A DNA stretch of 6,892 nucleotides, taken from NCBI GenBank assembly GCA_026985515.1, contig JALSQH010000240.1, positions 1 to 6,892 of the forward strand, in the 5' to 3' direction. The translations under genes were made by a program, and so were the position numbers. Of this stretch, positions 1-6,647 are shown in pieces. The notes under the pieces are model-generated. The model searched no databases. It was not told where the DNA came from and saw only the letters and a list, made by a program, of their open reading frames with translations. This DNA is from a bacterium (GTDB taxonomy: Bacteria; JALSQH01). Every line of letters begins with the position of its first letter. Position 1 is the stretch's first letter.

Positions 1-665
1 TTTTAGAGGATAAAATGGTTATGCCTCTGGGGGGAAGTACCCCTGTTCAGCTTGATGTGAGAATAATTGCCGCCACCAATCGCAATCTTGAAGAGATGGT
101 TGAGAAAGGGGAATTCAGGGAGGATCTCTACTACAGATTAAAGGTATTTTCCATAAAACTTCCACCCCTCAGAGAGAGACTTGACGATATTCCGCTTCTG
201 GTAGAGCATTTCTTGTGGAAATTCAAAAAAATACATGGAATTGAGGAAAAGGAATTTACAGAAGAGGCGATAAATCTGTTAAAGAGTTACTCCTGGCCTG
301 GTAATGTGAGAGAGCTGGAAAATACTCTTCTGAGAATTGTTCTTACCGTCCCGGGAAGGATAATTACGCCGGAGGATGTGGGAAGATTTATAAAAAGTGA
401 CATCGAAGTGCGGGAAAAGAGTTTTTCAGATGTGGTTTACGATTATCTTAAGGGAATTTTTGACTCACTTAATATTCCTGAAAATGGAAAAATGGATATA
501 TATCATGAGGTCATAAAAAGAGTTGAAGAACCCCTCATAAAACTTGCACTTGAAAAAACCAGATGGAATCAGGTCAGAGCAGCTGAACTTCTCGGGATTA
601 ACAGAAACACCCTCAGAAAAAAGATAAGAGAACTGGGAATAAATGGGGAAAAGAGAAATTCTTGA
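1..665 (+). CDS. NtrC-family sigma-54-dependent activator, 3' part only
   Basis: This is the C-terminal part of an enhancer-binding protein that uses ATP to remodel sigma-54 RNA polymerase at -24/-12 promoters. The reading frame is open from base 3, ahead of the first ATG at 15, and already encodes AAA+ sequence there, so the true start lies outside the window. Visible in order: VRIIAATNR (sensor I region, nt 57-83), FREDLYYRL (arginine-finger region, nt 114-140), PPLRER, the sensor II motif WPGNVREL (nt 294-317), a linker, and a Fis-type helix-turn-helix with AAELLGINRNTLRKKI (nt 579-626). Walker A, Walker B and the sigma-54-contacting GAFTGA loop would lie upstream, as would any receiver domain, so whether a histidine kinase controls it is unknown. 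The DNA-binding end resembles NtrC itself. The stop overlaps the thiE start by 23 bases, indicating cotranscription. Family assignment is sure; the target genes are not known. Confidence 0.95.
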   Translation, partial: LEDKMVMPLGGSTPVQLDVRIIAATNRNLEEMVEKGEFREDLYYRLKVFSIKLPPLRERLDDIPLLVEHFLWKFKKIHGIEEKEFTEEAINLLKSYSWPGNVRELENTLLRIVLTVPGRIITPEDVGRFIKSDIEVREKSFSDVVYDYLKGIFDSLNIPENGKMDIYHEVIKRVEEPLIKLALEKTRWNQVRAAELLGINRNTLRKKIRELGINGEKRNS

Positions 666-1293
666 AAATTACAGAGGACTCTACGGTATAGTTGATCTTG
701 CTTTCAAGGATCATCTTCCGCCAGTGGAATGGGCGAAGATTTTTGTCAGAAACAGTATAAAAGTGATTCAATTAAGGGGGAAAAAGGTTTCCGATGCAGA
801 ACTTTTTAAATGGGCAGAAAAGTTGAGGGAGGTTATTCCTGAAGAATTTATCTTTATCGTAAATGACAGACCCGATATTGCACTTCTAACCGGTGCAGAT
901 GGTGTTCATGTGGGGCAGGATGACATTCCACCTGACGCAGTAAAAGAGAAATTCTCCCACTTAATTGTTGGTTTTTCCACTCACAATTTTGCCCAGTTCC
1001 TTCAGGCTGAAAAAACTCAGGCCGATTATGCAGGCTTTGGGCCCATTTTTCCGACAACCAGTAAGGATAAACCTGACCCGGTGACCGGAATCAAGCCTCT
1101 CGAAGAAGTTGTGAGCAGGAAAACTCTGCCAGTTGTGGCAATCGGGGGAATAAACAGAGAAAGGCTGATTGAAATTCTCAATGTTGTTTGTCCTGAGATG
1201 TTTTCTGTTGTTTCTGCAATTGCTCTCTCCAGCGACCCGGAAGAGGAAGTTAGAATCCTGCAGGAGACCTATCTGACCAGGTGCAGGAAATAG
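643..1293 (+). CDS. thiE: Thiamine-phosphate synthase ThiE
   Basis: Predicted cytoplasmic TIM-barrel enzyme joining hydroxymethylpyrimidine diphosphate and thiazole phosphate to give thiamine phosphate and pyrophosphate. At 216 residues it has the usual family length. Visible motifs are IQLRGK (residues 42-47, phosphate/pyrimidine site), FIVNDRPDIAL (71-81), ADGVHVGQDD (85-94, with the Mg-binding type of Asp), GFSTHN (110-115), GFGPIFPTTSK (131-141) and VVAIGGI (164-170, thiazole-phosphate loop). The VHVGQDD and PTTSK motifs favour ThiE over its paralogue TenI, though that split is by eye. The ATG at 643 lies inside the preceding regulator gene. Only a weak purine run (GGGAA at 635-639) precedes it, so translation may be coupled to the regulator. 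No other thiamine gene and no recognisable TPP riboswitch is present, so it appears to be a stand-alone thiE expressed with its operon. Confidence 0.93.
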   Translation: MGKREILENYRGLYGIVDLAFKDHLPPVEWAKIFVRNSIKVIQLRGKKVSDAELFKWAEKLREVIPEEFIFIVNDRPDIALLTGADGVHVGQDDIPPDAVKEKFSHLIVGFSTHNFAQFLQAEKTQADYAGFGPIFPTTSKDKPDPVTGIKPLEEVVSRKTLPVVAIGGINRERLIEILNVVCPEMFSVVSAIALSSDPEEEVRILQETYLTRCRK

Positions 1294-1327
1294 TGTTTAG
1301 TGACGAAGGTAAAGGTGGAGGTTACTC

Positions 1328-1822
1328 ATGAGAGAGATTGTGGAAAATTTCAGTCTTGTCTCTTTTCTGAGAAAATTTGATGATTCACCTTTCTTTTTCC
1401 GACTGCTTGTTAATCTCTATCCACCTTTTATCTGTGCCGGTGTCAGAATTGTCTCTGTGTCAAAAGATTTCAGAAGGATTGAGGTAAAAATGGGTTTAAA
1501 GTGGTATAATAAAAACTATGTTGGAACACAGTTCGGTGGAAGTTTGTATGCCATGACAGATCCTTTTTTGATGATAATGCTGATGAAGAATCTGGGTCCA
1601 GATTATATTGTGTGGGACAAGGCTGCAGAAGTTGAGTTTGTGAAGCCAGGAAAGAGCGAGGTTAGAGCAGTATTTGAGATTGATGACAGAATTCTTGATG
1701 AGATAAAACGAAAGGTGGAGGAAAAGGATAAGTATCTTCCTGCCTTTGATGTGGATGTTAGAGATGTAAATGGAGAGGTTATTGCAAGGGTAAAGAAAAT
1801 AATATATGTGAGAAAGAAGTAA
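1328..1822 (+). CDS. DUF4442 hotdog-fold protein, possible acyl-CoA thioesterase
   Basis: A 164-residue cytoplasmic protein of the DUF4442 family, which belongs to the hotdog-fold thioesterase/dehydratase superfamily. The diagnostic stretch runs from [13 protein letters not shown] (residues 59-71) to SLYAMTDPF (72-80) and should be the central hotdog helix. By eye, GG-x6-D (G70, G71, D78) lines up with the HGG-x6-D pattern of PaaI-type thioesterases, keeping the aspartate but replacing the histidine with F69. A second conserved-looking segment is YIVWDKAA (93-100). The start is well set by GGAGG at 1317-1321, six bases ahead of the ATG. Only 11 bases separate it from the dehydratase subunit genes, which suggests, but does not prove, that it hydrolyses or binds an acyl-CoA made by that enzyme. 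Family recognition is firm; activity is inferred. Confidence 0.87.
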   Translation: MREIVENFSLVSFLRKFDDSPFFFRLLVNLYPPFICAGVRIVSVSKDFRRIEVKMGLKWYNKNYVGTQFGGSLYAMTDPFLMIMLMKNLGPDYIVWDKAAEVEFVKPGKSEVRAVFEIDDRILDEIKRKVEEKDKYLPAFDVDVRDVNGEVIARVKKIIYVRKK

Positions 1823-1833
1823 GAGGAGAAGAG

Positions 1834-2922
1834 ATGGATATTCTGGAAAAGATCCCTTCAAGAAGAGAAGTAATTGAAAGCTTTAAAAGTACCGGTGGTA
1901 AAATAGCCGCAGTGTATCCTTACCACTACCACAGAGCATTATTCAGGGCGTTTGATATTCTGCCTGTGGAAGTCTGGGGTCCCCCGGGGATTGATACAAC
2001 CTATGGTAGTTCATATCTTCAACCCTACGTTTGTTCTGTTGTTCACAGTGGTTTGTCCTTTTATCTCTCGGGTGGACTGGATGTTGTTGATTTCATAGTT
2101 GTTCCTCATGCCTGTGATTCTCTGCAGGGACTCGGAAGCGTTTACATAGATTTTGTTAAGCCGAAGCAGCCGGTTTTCACCATTTACATTCCCAGAGGAA
2201 GAAAGGATCTGGATGTAGAGTTTCTTTCAAAGGAGTTTGAAAGTATTTTCAACAGGTTAAAGGAATTAACGGGCAAAAGTGTCACTGAAGATAAATTGAT
2301 GGAGGAGATTCTGAAAGAAGAGGAAGCTCTGAAAAAAGTCAGGGAACTGTATAGCAAAAGGGAGCAGATCTCTCTCTCCGATTATCATTTTTACCGGGTT
2401 GTGAGGAGCAGAGAGTATCTTCCAGCGGAGAAATTTATGGAAATTGCTGATCATTTACTTGAGAATTTTTCAGATGGGACAGAGAGAGAGGGTGTGCCTG
2501 TGATTTTTTCCGGCCTTTTGCCTGAGCCCATGGAGATTCTGGAGAAACTTGAGGAGATAGATGGAAGAATTGTTGCTGACGATTTTGCCTGCTGTGGAAG
2601 ACGCCTTTACGGAGAGGGTAAAAGTAATAACCCCTTTGTGAGGATGGCAGAATCAATACTCAATTCTCCACCGGATAGTTCCCGCGGTGCCACGGTGGAT
2701 GAAAGGGTTGAACACCTTTCTTCACTTGTGAAAAAGTATGGTGCCAGGGGGGTTGTTTTTTACATTGTTAAGTTCTGTGAAATGGAACTGTTCTACATTC
2801 CACACATGATGCGTGGTTTAAAGGAGAGGGGGATACCCTCAGTTTACATAGAGGTGGACATAAATGATCCACTTCCTGACCAGACAATAACGAGACTTGA
2901 AGCCTTTGTGGAGGTTTTATGA
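1834..2922 (+). CDS. 2-hydroxyacyl-CoA dehydratase / benzoyl-CoA reductase-like small subunit (HgdB/BcrC type)
   Basis: Smaller of two iron-sulfur subunits of an enzyme in the 2-hydroxyacyl-CoA dehydratase family (HGD-D fold); 362 residues, close to HgdB- and BcrC-type subunits. Landmarks are the N-terminal [20 protein letters not shown] segment (residues 32-51), YLQPYVCS (61-68), [13 protein letters not shown] (89-101), DDFACCGRR (249-257), [14 protein letters not shown] (307-320) and a C-terminal IPSVYIEVD (334-342). C67, C94 and C315 occupy the positions expected of the three cysteine ligands of a [4Fe-4S] cluster. C253 and C254 are extra, in a loop where relatives place other residues. 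The ATG at 1834 follows GAGGAG (1823-1828). Its stop overlaps the next start as ATGA, so the two subunits are translationally coupled and probably made in equal amounts. Family is certain; the substrate is not predictable. Confidence 0.92.
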   Translation: MDILEKIPSRREVIESFKSTGGKIAAVYPYHYHRALFRAFDILPVEVWGPPGIDTTYGSSYLQPYVCSVVHSGLSFYLSGGLDVVDFIVVPHACDSLQGLGSVYIDFVKPKQPVFTIYIPRGRKDLDVEFLSKEFESIFNRLKELTGKSVTEDKLMEEILKEEEALKKVRELYSKREQISLSDYHFYRVVRSREYLPAEKFMEIADHLLENFSDGTEREGVPVIFSGLLPEPMEILEKLEEIDGRIVADDFACCGRRLYGEGKSNNPFVRMAESILNSPPDSSRGATVDERVEHLSSLVKKYGARGVVFYIVKFCEMELFYIPHMMRGLKERGIPSVYIEVDINDPLPDQTITRLEAFVEVL

Positions 2923-4247
2923 AGCTCATTGACACAATTAAATACAGATTGACAGTTGATGTGGCTGGTAGGGCTTTTTTGAGGTATGAAAGGTTTCTCA
3001 ATGCAAGAAGATTGAAGAATGCAAGGTTCAAAAGTGAAAATCTTGCTCCTCCACTCAGAATAAGTGCCTGGACAAAGGAACTGATCTCCCTTCACTACTT
3101 CAGGGGACGCTATGTGGAGGGTCATCAGCCAGTTGCATATGTCACTTCAGGTGGCCCCGTGGAGATTTTAAAGGCACTTGGTTACTATGTTATCTATCCT
3201 GAGAACCATGCAGCCCTTGCAGGTGCCAGACATGCTCAGATGGAACTGATTCAGTCTGCCGAGGAATTTGGATTTTCACAGGATATTTGCTCATATGTGA
3301 GAACTGACCTTGGCACAGCCCTCACAGGGAAAACACCGGTGGGTAAATTACCTAAACCTGATCTCCTTCTGGCATGTACCAACATCTGTCAGACGGTTCT
3401 TCACTGGTACAGGGTTCTCCAAAAAATTTTTAATGTTCCCCTTGTGGTTATAGACACGCCCTTTGTCTACACAGAGGCACCTCCCCATGCTGTTGAGTAT
3501 GTGAAGAAGCAACTGGAGAATGAGCTCATACCGGTGGCAGAGAGAGTTGCAGGAAGAACTTTGAAGGAGAAGAAGTTTAAAGAAGTTGTGAAGTACTCTA
3601 AGGATGCCACTGAATTGTGGCTTGAAATTCTTAATATGGGAAGGCACATTCCCACTCCCATTTCCATCTTTGATCAGTTCATCCACATGGCGCCAATAGT
3701 TGAGATGAGGGGGGATAAGGTAACAGTTGATTTTTACTATGCAATGTTGAAAGAGGTGAAGGAGAGGGTTAAAAAGGGGATCGGTTCAGTCAAAAATGAG
3801 AAAAAGAGGGTTCTCTGGGATAACCTGCCTGTGTGGTACAAACTAAGCAGGCTGGCAGCCGAGCTTGCAGATAGAGGGGTATCCATGCCCATTTCCACTT
3901 ATACCTATGCATGGGGCGAACTTGCTCCACTCATTGATATTGAGAGAGGCATGGAGTCAATGGCAAGGGTTTATCTCTACCCGATTCTCAACAGAGGAAC
4001 AGGTCATAAACTTGAGGTTATGAGGCAGATGGTGAAGGACTTCAAACTTGATGGTGTTATCCTTCATTCTGACAGATCCTGTAAGCCCTATTCCATTGGT
4101 CAGGTACCCCAGAGGAACAAGTTAATGGAGGAATTCGGGATTCCTGCTCTTCTTCTTGAAGCTGATCACAACGATGAGAGAGCCTTTTCGGAGGAACAGG
4201 TTGCTTCCAGAATTGCATCTTTTCTGGAAATGATGGAGGTGGCATGA
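2919..4247 (+). CDS. 2-hydroxyacyl-CoA dehydratase / benzoyl-CoA reductase-like large subunit (HgdA/BcrB type)
   Basis: Larger partner subunit, 442 residues, expected to carry the substrate-binding site and a second iron-sulfur cluster. Recognisable parts are the [16 protein letters not shown] segment (residues 74-89), the hallmark [10 protein letters not shown] (91-100), DICSY (122-126), [15 protein letters not shown] (150-164), [10 protein letters not shown] (173-182) and [18 protein letters not shown] (378-395), then LLLEADHND (411-419). C124, C153 and C388 are the likely cluster ligands; C157 is an additional cysteine close by. The PENHAAL motif and the length bring it close to BcrB/BzdO-type subunits. 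However, the operon has only one activator gene, as in 2-hydroxyglutaryl-CoA dehydratase, whereas class I benzoyl-CoA reductases have two. GGAGG at 2910-2914 supports the start, and ATGA overlaps join it to both neighbours. Whether it dehydrates a hydroxyacyl-CoA or reduces an aromatic or other acyl-CoA is open. Confidence 0.91.
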   Translation: MKLIDTIKYRLTVDVAGRAFLRYERFLNARRLKNARFKSENLAPPLRISAWTKELISLHYFRGRYVEGHQPVAYVTSGGPVEILKALGYYVIYPENHAALAGARHAQMELIQSAEEFGFSQDICSYVRTDLGTALTGKTPVGKLPKPDLLLACTNICQTVLHWYRVLQKIFNVPLVVIDTPFVYTEAPPHAVEYVKKQLENELIPVAERVAGRTLKEKKFKEVVKYSKDATELWLEILNMGRHIPTPISIFDQFIHMAPIVEMRGDKVTVDFYYAMLKEVKERVKKGIGSVKNEKKRVLWDNLPVWYKLSRLAAELADRGVSMPISTYTYAWGELAPLIDIERGMESMARVYLYPILNRGTGHKLEVMRQMVKDFKLDGVILHSDRSCKPYSIGQVPQRNKLMEEFGIPALLLEADHNDERAFSEEQVASRIASFLEMMEVA

Positions 4248-5044
4248 GCAGAGTGAAGGCAATAGGAATAGACGTGGGTTCCACCACAGCCAAAATAGTT
4301 GCTGTTGATGAAAATGGTGAAATGATTTGGCGTTACATAGAACCTACTGATCCCCGCATTGAGGATCAGGTTGACAGATTTCTTGAAAAATTGAAAGAGG
4401 AACTCTCAATTTCAGATGAAGAGTTGAAGAAAATTCCCATTGTTGCCACCGGTTACGGGAGGAAACTCGTTCATCAGGCAAAGAAGAAGTTGACGGAGAT
4501 CACCTGCCATGCAAAGGGAGTATATAAAAGCCTTGGTCATGGTGGAACACTTGTGGATATTGGGGGACAGGATAGCAAGGTGATTGTCATAAGCAATGAT
4601 GGAAAGGTCGTTGATTTCACCATGAATGATAAATGCGCTGCCGGTACAGGGAGGTTTCTTGAGAATACCGCCATGAGAATGAAGGTTCCACTTGACAAAA
4701 TGGGTGAACTTGCCCTATCTGCTCCCGAAGAGGTGAAGATTTCCAGTGTTTGCACCGTTTTTGCTGAATCGGAGATTATTTCCATGATAGCTCATGGTGT
4801 TGCTGTGGAACCTATCCTGAAGGGGTTGCACAGAGGACTCATTTCCAGGATAGTGGCAATGATAAGGAGTGTGGGTTTAACACCTCCACTCATGCTCTCT
4901 GGTGGAGTGGTAAAAAATCCCGCCGTAAGGAAAATGCTGGAAGAGGCAACAGGTCAGAAGGTTATTTTGCCCGAGTATCCCCAGTTCATGGGTGCCTATG
5001 GTGCTGCTCTGATTGCTCTTGAATCAACCAAAAGTGAAAATTAG
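4244..5044 (+). CDS. ATP-dependent activator (HgdC-like ASKHA ATPase) of the dehydratase/reductase
   Basis: A 266-residue activator of the HgdC/BcrAD family. In the family, a homodimer with one bridging [4Fe-4S] cluster hydrolyses ATP and passes one low-potential electron to the partner enzyme. Seen here are the N-terminal phosphate loop [11 protein letters not shown] (residues 7-17), VATGYGR (67-73), [10 protein letters not shown] (103-112), [13 protein letters not shown] (128-140), [13 protein letters not shown] (167-179), MLSGGVVKN (217-225) and the C-terminal MGAYGAAL (249-256). C131 and C170 are the two cluster ligands, two from each monomer, and sit in the expected contexts. Length matches HgdC (about 260) rather than the longer fused activators. 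The ATG is set by GGAGG at 4235-4239 and overlaps the preceding stop. No ferredoxin or flavodoxin gene lies nearby, so the electron donor must be encoded elsewhere. Confidence 0.95.
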   Translation: MSRVKAIGIDVGSTTAKIVAVDENGEMIWRYIEPTDPRIEDQVDRFLEKLKEELSISDEELKKIPIVATGYGRKLVHQAKKKLTEITCHAKGVYKSLGHGGTLVDIGGQDSKVIVISNDGKVVDFTMNDKCAAGTGRFLENTAMRMKVPLDKMGELALSAPEEVKISSVCTVFAESEIISMIAHGVAVEPILKGLHRGLISRIVAMIRSVGLTPPLMLSGGVVKNPAVRKMLEEATGQKVILPEYPQFMGAYGAALIALESTKSEN

Positions 5045-5058
5045 GAGCGGAGGAAGAT

Positions 5059-6159
5059 ATGTCCCTCAAAATAGGAATTGTTGGATTACCAAATGTGGGG
5101 AAGTCTACCATTTTCAATGCCCTCACTTCTGCCAGATCTCAGGTGGCCAATTATCCCTTTGCCACCATCGATCCCCATGTGGGAATTGTGGATGTACCTG
5201 ATAAAAGGCTTGATAAACTGGCGGAGATTGTTAAACCGGAGATGGTGGTTCATGCAACCCTTGAAGTGGTGGACATAGCCGGACTTGTTAAAGGGGCAAA
5301 TAAAGGAGAGGGGCTCGGGAATCAGTTTCTCGATAATATCAGAAGGGTTGACGCAATTATCCATGTTGTGAGAGCCTTTCAGAATCCAGATATTGTGCAT
5401 GTCAGTGGCAAAGTTGATCCAAGAAGCGACATTGAAGTCATAAACACAGAACTTGTTCTTGCTGATCTTCAGGTCCTGGAGAGAAGAATAGAAAAGGTCT
5501 CCAGACTGGCAAAAAGCGGCGAGAAAAAGCTGAAGGAAGAACTGGAATTTTTGAAAAGGGTTGAGGCTTGGTTAAATGAGGGAAAAAAAATAATAAATAT
5601 GGAGTTATCTTCTGAAGAAAAAGAGTGGTTGAGGAATCTCCATCTTCTCACTACAAAAAAGATGCTCTATGTTATAAATGTTGATGAGGAGGGCTGGGAA
5701 AAGAAGGAATCTCACCCCCTTGTGAGAGAGGCAATTGCTTATATTAAAGAAGAGGGTAGCGACTATGTCATAATCTTTGGAAAGATGGAGGCTGAGATTA
5801 CGGAACTCGATCCAGGGGACAGAGCTGAGTTTTTGAAAGATGCAGGAATTGATGAACCGGGCCTCAACAGGGTTATCAGAAAAGGTTATCAGATGCTTGA
5901 TCTTATCACCTTTTTTACAGCCGGGAAGCCGGAGGTCAGGGCCTGGACTGTAAAAAGAGGAGCCACTGCACCTGAAGCCGCAGGGGTGATTCACTCAGAC
6001 TTTCAGAGAGGATTTATCAAAGCAGAGGTGATTCCTTTTGAAGAGTTTGTAAAGTATGGTTCAATGGCGGCGGCACGGGAAGCTGGTGCAGTCAGGATGG
6101 AAGGCAAAGATTATGTCATAAAGGATGGGGATGTTGTTTACTTCAGGTTCAATGTTTAA
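5059..6159 (+). CDS. ychF: YchF/OLA1-family ribosome-associated ATPase
   Basis: A 366-residue cytoplasmic P-loop ATPase of the Obg-related YchF family, which binds ribosomes and takes part in stress and translation control. Motifs are G1 GLPNVGKST (residues 9-17), the NYPFATIDP segment (31-39), G3 DIAGLVKGA (72-80), and NVDE (207-210) in place of the GTPase NKxD, the substitution linked to ATP preference. A coiled helical insertion follows G3 (about 130-200), and a C-terminal TGS domain begins at LITFFTAG (282-289) and ends at DGDVVYFRFNV. L76 after DIAG is the hydrophobic replacement of a catalytic glutamine typical of the family. The start follows AGGAGCGGAGG (5043-5053), 14 bases after the activator stop. 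The protein contains no cysteine at all, and A35 stands where E. coli YchF has Cys35. Its stop codon touches the CCA end of the opposing tRNA gene. Confidence 0.97.
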   Translation: MSLKIGIVGLPNVGKSTIFNALTSARSQVANYPFATIDPHVGIVDVPDKRLDKLAEIVKPEMVVHATLEVVDIAGLVKGANKGEGLGNQFLDNIRRVDAIIHVVRAFQNPDIVHVSGKVDPRSDIEVINTELVLADLQVLERRIEKVSRLAKSGEKKLKEELEFLKRVEAWLNEGKKIINMELSSEEKEWLRNLHLLTTKKMLYVINVDEEGWEKKESHPLVREAIAYIKEEGSDYVIIFGKMEAEITELDPGDRAEFLKDAGIDEPGLNRVIRKGYQMLDLITFFTAGKPEVRAWTVKRGATAPEAAGVIHSDFQRGFIKAEVIPFEEFVKYGSMAAAREAGAVRMEGKDYVIKDGDVVYFRFNV

Positions 6160-6235
6160 TGGTGGAGCCGAGGGGGATCGAACCCCCGACCTTGGCGTTG
6201 CGAACGCCACGCTCTCCCATCTGAGCTACGGCCCC
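6160..6235 (-). tRNA. tRNA-Ala (anticodon CGC), CCA encoded
   Basis: Read on the minus strand this is a complete 76-base cloverleaf. The 7-bp acceptor stem (GGGGCCG with CGGCTCC) contains a G3:U70 wobble, the main alanine identity element. The D arm is GCTC/GAGC. The anticodon stem TGGCG/CGCCA encloses the loop TTCGCAA, giving anticodon CGC for codon GCG. The variable loop is AGGTC, and the T arm GGGGG/CCCCT encloses TTCGATC. The discriminator is A, followed by an encoded CCA at 6162-6160. The last base of CCA abuts the ychF stop codon on the other strand. A CGC anticodon makes this the dedicated reader of GCG, which appears to be a minority alanine codon here although ychF has a tandem GCG pair at 6067-6072. 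Confidence 0.98.
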
Positions 6236-6247
6236 TTACATATTCCC

Positions 6248-6276
6248 ATTATATCAGGTGAGCTGTGTGTTTTCAA
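6248..6276 (-). promoter_or_regulatory. Sigma-70-type promoter of the tRNA-Ala gene
   Basis: On the minus strand a -35 box TTGAAA (6276-6271) is followed by a 17-base spacer and a perfect -10 box TATAAT (6253-6248). Transcription would begin near 6241, a few bases before the tRNA 5' end at 6235. That is the expected short leader for a tRNA trimmed by RNase P. The discriminator just after the -10 starts GGG, which could allow stringent control, but this is only suggestive. Confidence 0.87.
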
Positions 6277-6288
6277 TCGGGAAATGTG

Positions 6289-6317
6289 TTGCCTGATGCT
6301 TTCTTATCGGGTAAAAT
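6289..6317 (+). promoter_or_regulatory. Probable promoter for the membrane protein / lipoprotein pair
   Basis: TTGCCT (6289-6294, 4 of 6 to the -35 consensus), a 17-base spacer and TAAAAT (6312-6317, 5 of 6 to the -10 consensus) point rightward. A start near 6324 would leave a leader of about 18 bases carrying AAGGGG (6331-6336) before the ATG at 6342. Its -35 box lies 12 bases from the -35 of the divergent tRNA promoter. It is weaker than the tRNA promoter; because the ychF operon has no visible terminator, read-through could also supply these genes. Confidence 0.55.
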
Positions 6318-6341
6318 AAAAGGCGGAGAGAAGGGGAAAAA

Positions 6342-6647
6342 ATGTTCAGATTGATCAGGTGGCTTTTTTCCACTGTATTCACGATTATTGTTGTGGCTCT
6401 TGTGCTTTATTTTTTCAAATTTACCATAAGGGGAGATGCCCTCTGCATCTCTTTACGCCATTCTGAACATAAAAGGGCTTTGAAGCAGGTTGAGTATAAA
6501 GTGAAACGGGAAGTTGAGGAGGGAAAAAAGCACCTGACCCAGCATGTAAAAAGTATTCTCACAGAGGAAAATTCCAGAAAGGAAAGAGGTAAAAAGAGCA
6601 GTGATGAGGAGAAGCTACGGGAAATTATTAAGGATAACATGCGTTAG
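6342..6647 (+). CDS. Small single-pass membrane protein of unknown function
   Basis: A 101-residue protein that I do not recognise. Residues 7-25 (WLFSTVFTIIVVALVLYFF) form one clear membrane helix, preceded by R3 and R6 and followed by K26 and R30, so orientation is ambiguous. The only cysteine is C35. The remainder, from about 40 on, is very rich in Lys, Glu and Arg, with a helical, possibly coiled-coil stretch (about 42-72) and a disordered-looking basic tail (78-101). AAGGGG at 6331-6336 is a good ribosome binding site for the ATG at 6342. Codon use and composition match its neighbours, and its 3' end overlaps a lipoprotein gene by 44 bases, which supports it being real. A role in the cell envelope is suggested only by the membrane helix and the neighbour. 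Confidence 0.75.
   Translation: MFRLIRWLFSTVFTIIVVALVLYFFKFTIRGDALCISLRHSEHKRALKQVEYKVKREVEEGKKHLTQHVKSILTEENSRKERGKKSSDEEKLREIIKDNMR

Noticed and set aside
1294-1327. Possible regulatory element between thiE and the DUF4442 gene
   Set aside because: The 34 bases hold only a strong ribosome binding site; no hairpin, promoter or riboswitch could be recognised.
1496-1861. Minus-strand open reading frame of 121 codons
   Set aside because: It is antisense to the DUF4442 gene, has low-complexity hydrophobic content and no ribosome binding site, and the opposite strand encodes a clear protein family.
3853-3870. Possible sigma-54 promoter (TGGCAG with TTGCAG)
   Set aside because: The GG and GC elements are 11 bases apart instead of 10, and the site lies in the middle of the large subunit gene with no gene start nearby.
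5605-5994. Minus-strand open reading frame of 129 codons
   Set aside because: It is a shadow of ychF, which is strongly conserved in the plus frame; the minus product resembles nothing recognisable.
6160-6235. tRNA-Ala as an attachment site for a mobile element
   Set aside because: No integrase and no repeated copy of the tRNA 3' end is seen in the window, and the flanks look like ordinary chromosome.
6125-6319. Open reading frame of 64 codons with a GAEGDRTPDL-like peptide
   Set aside because: It translates the antisense of the tRNA-Ala gene. Such peptides are a well-known annotation artefact from tRNA complements, and it also overlaps the end of ychF.
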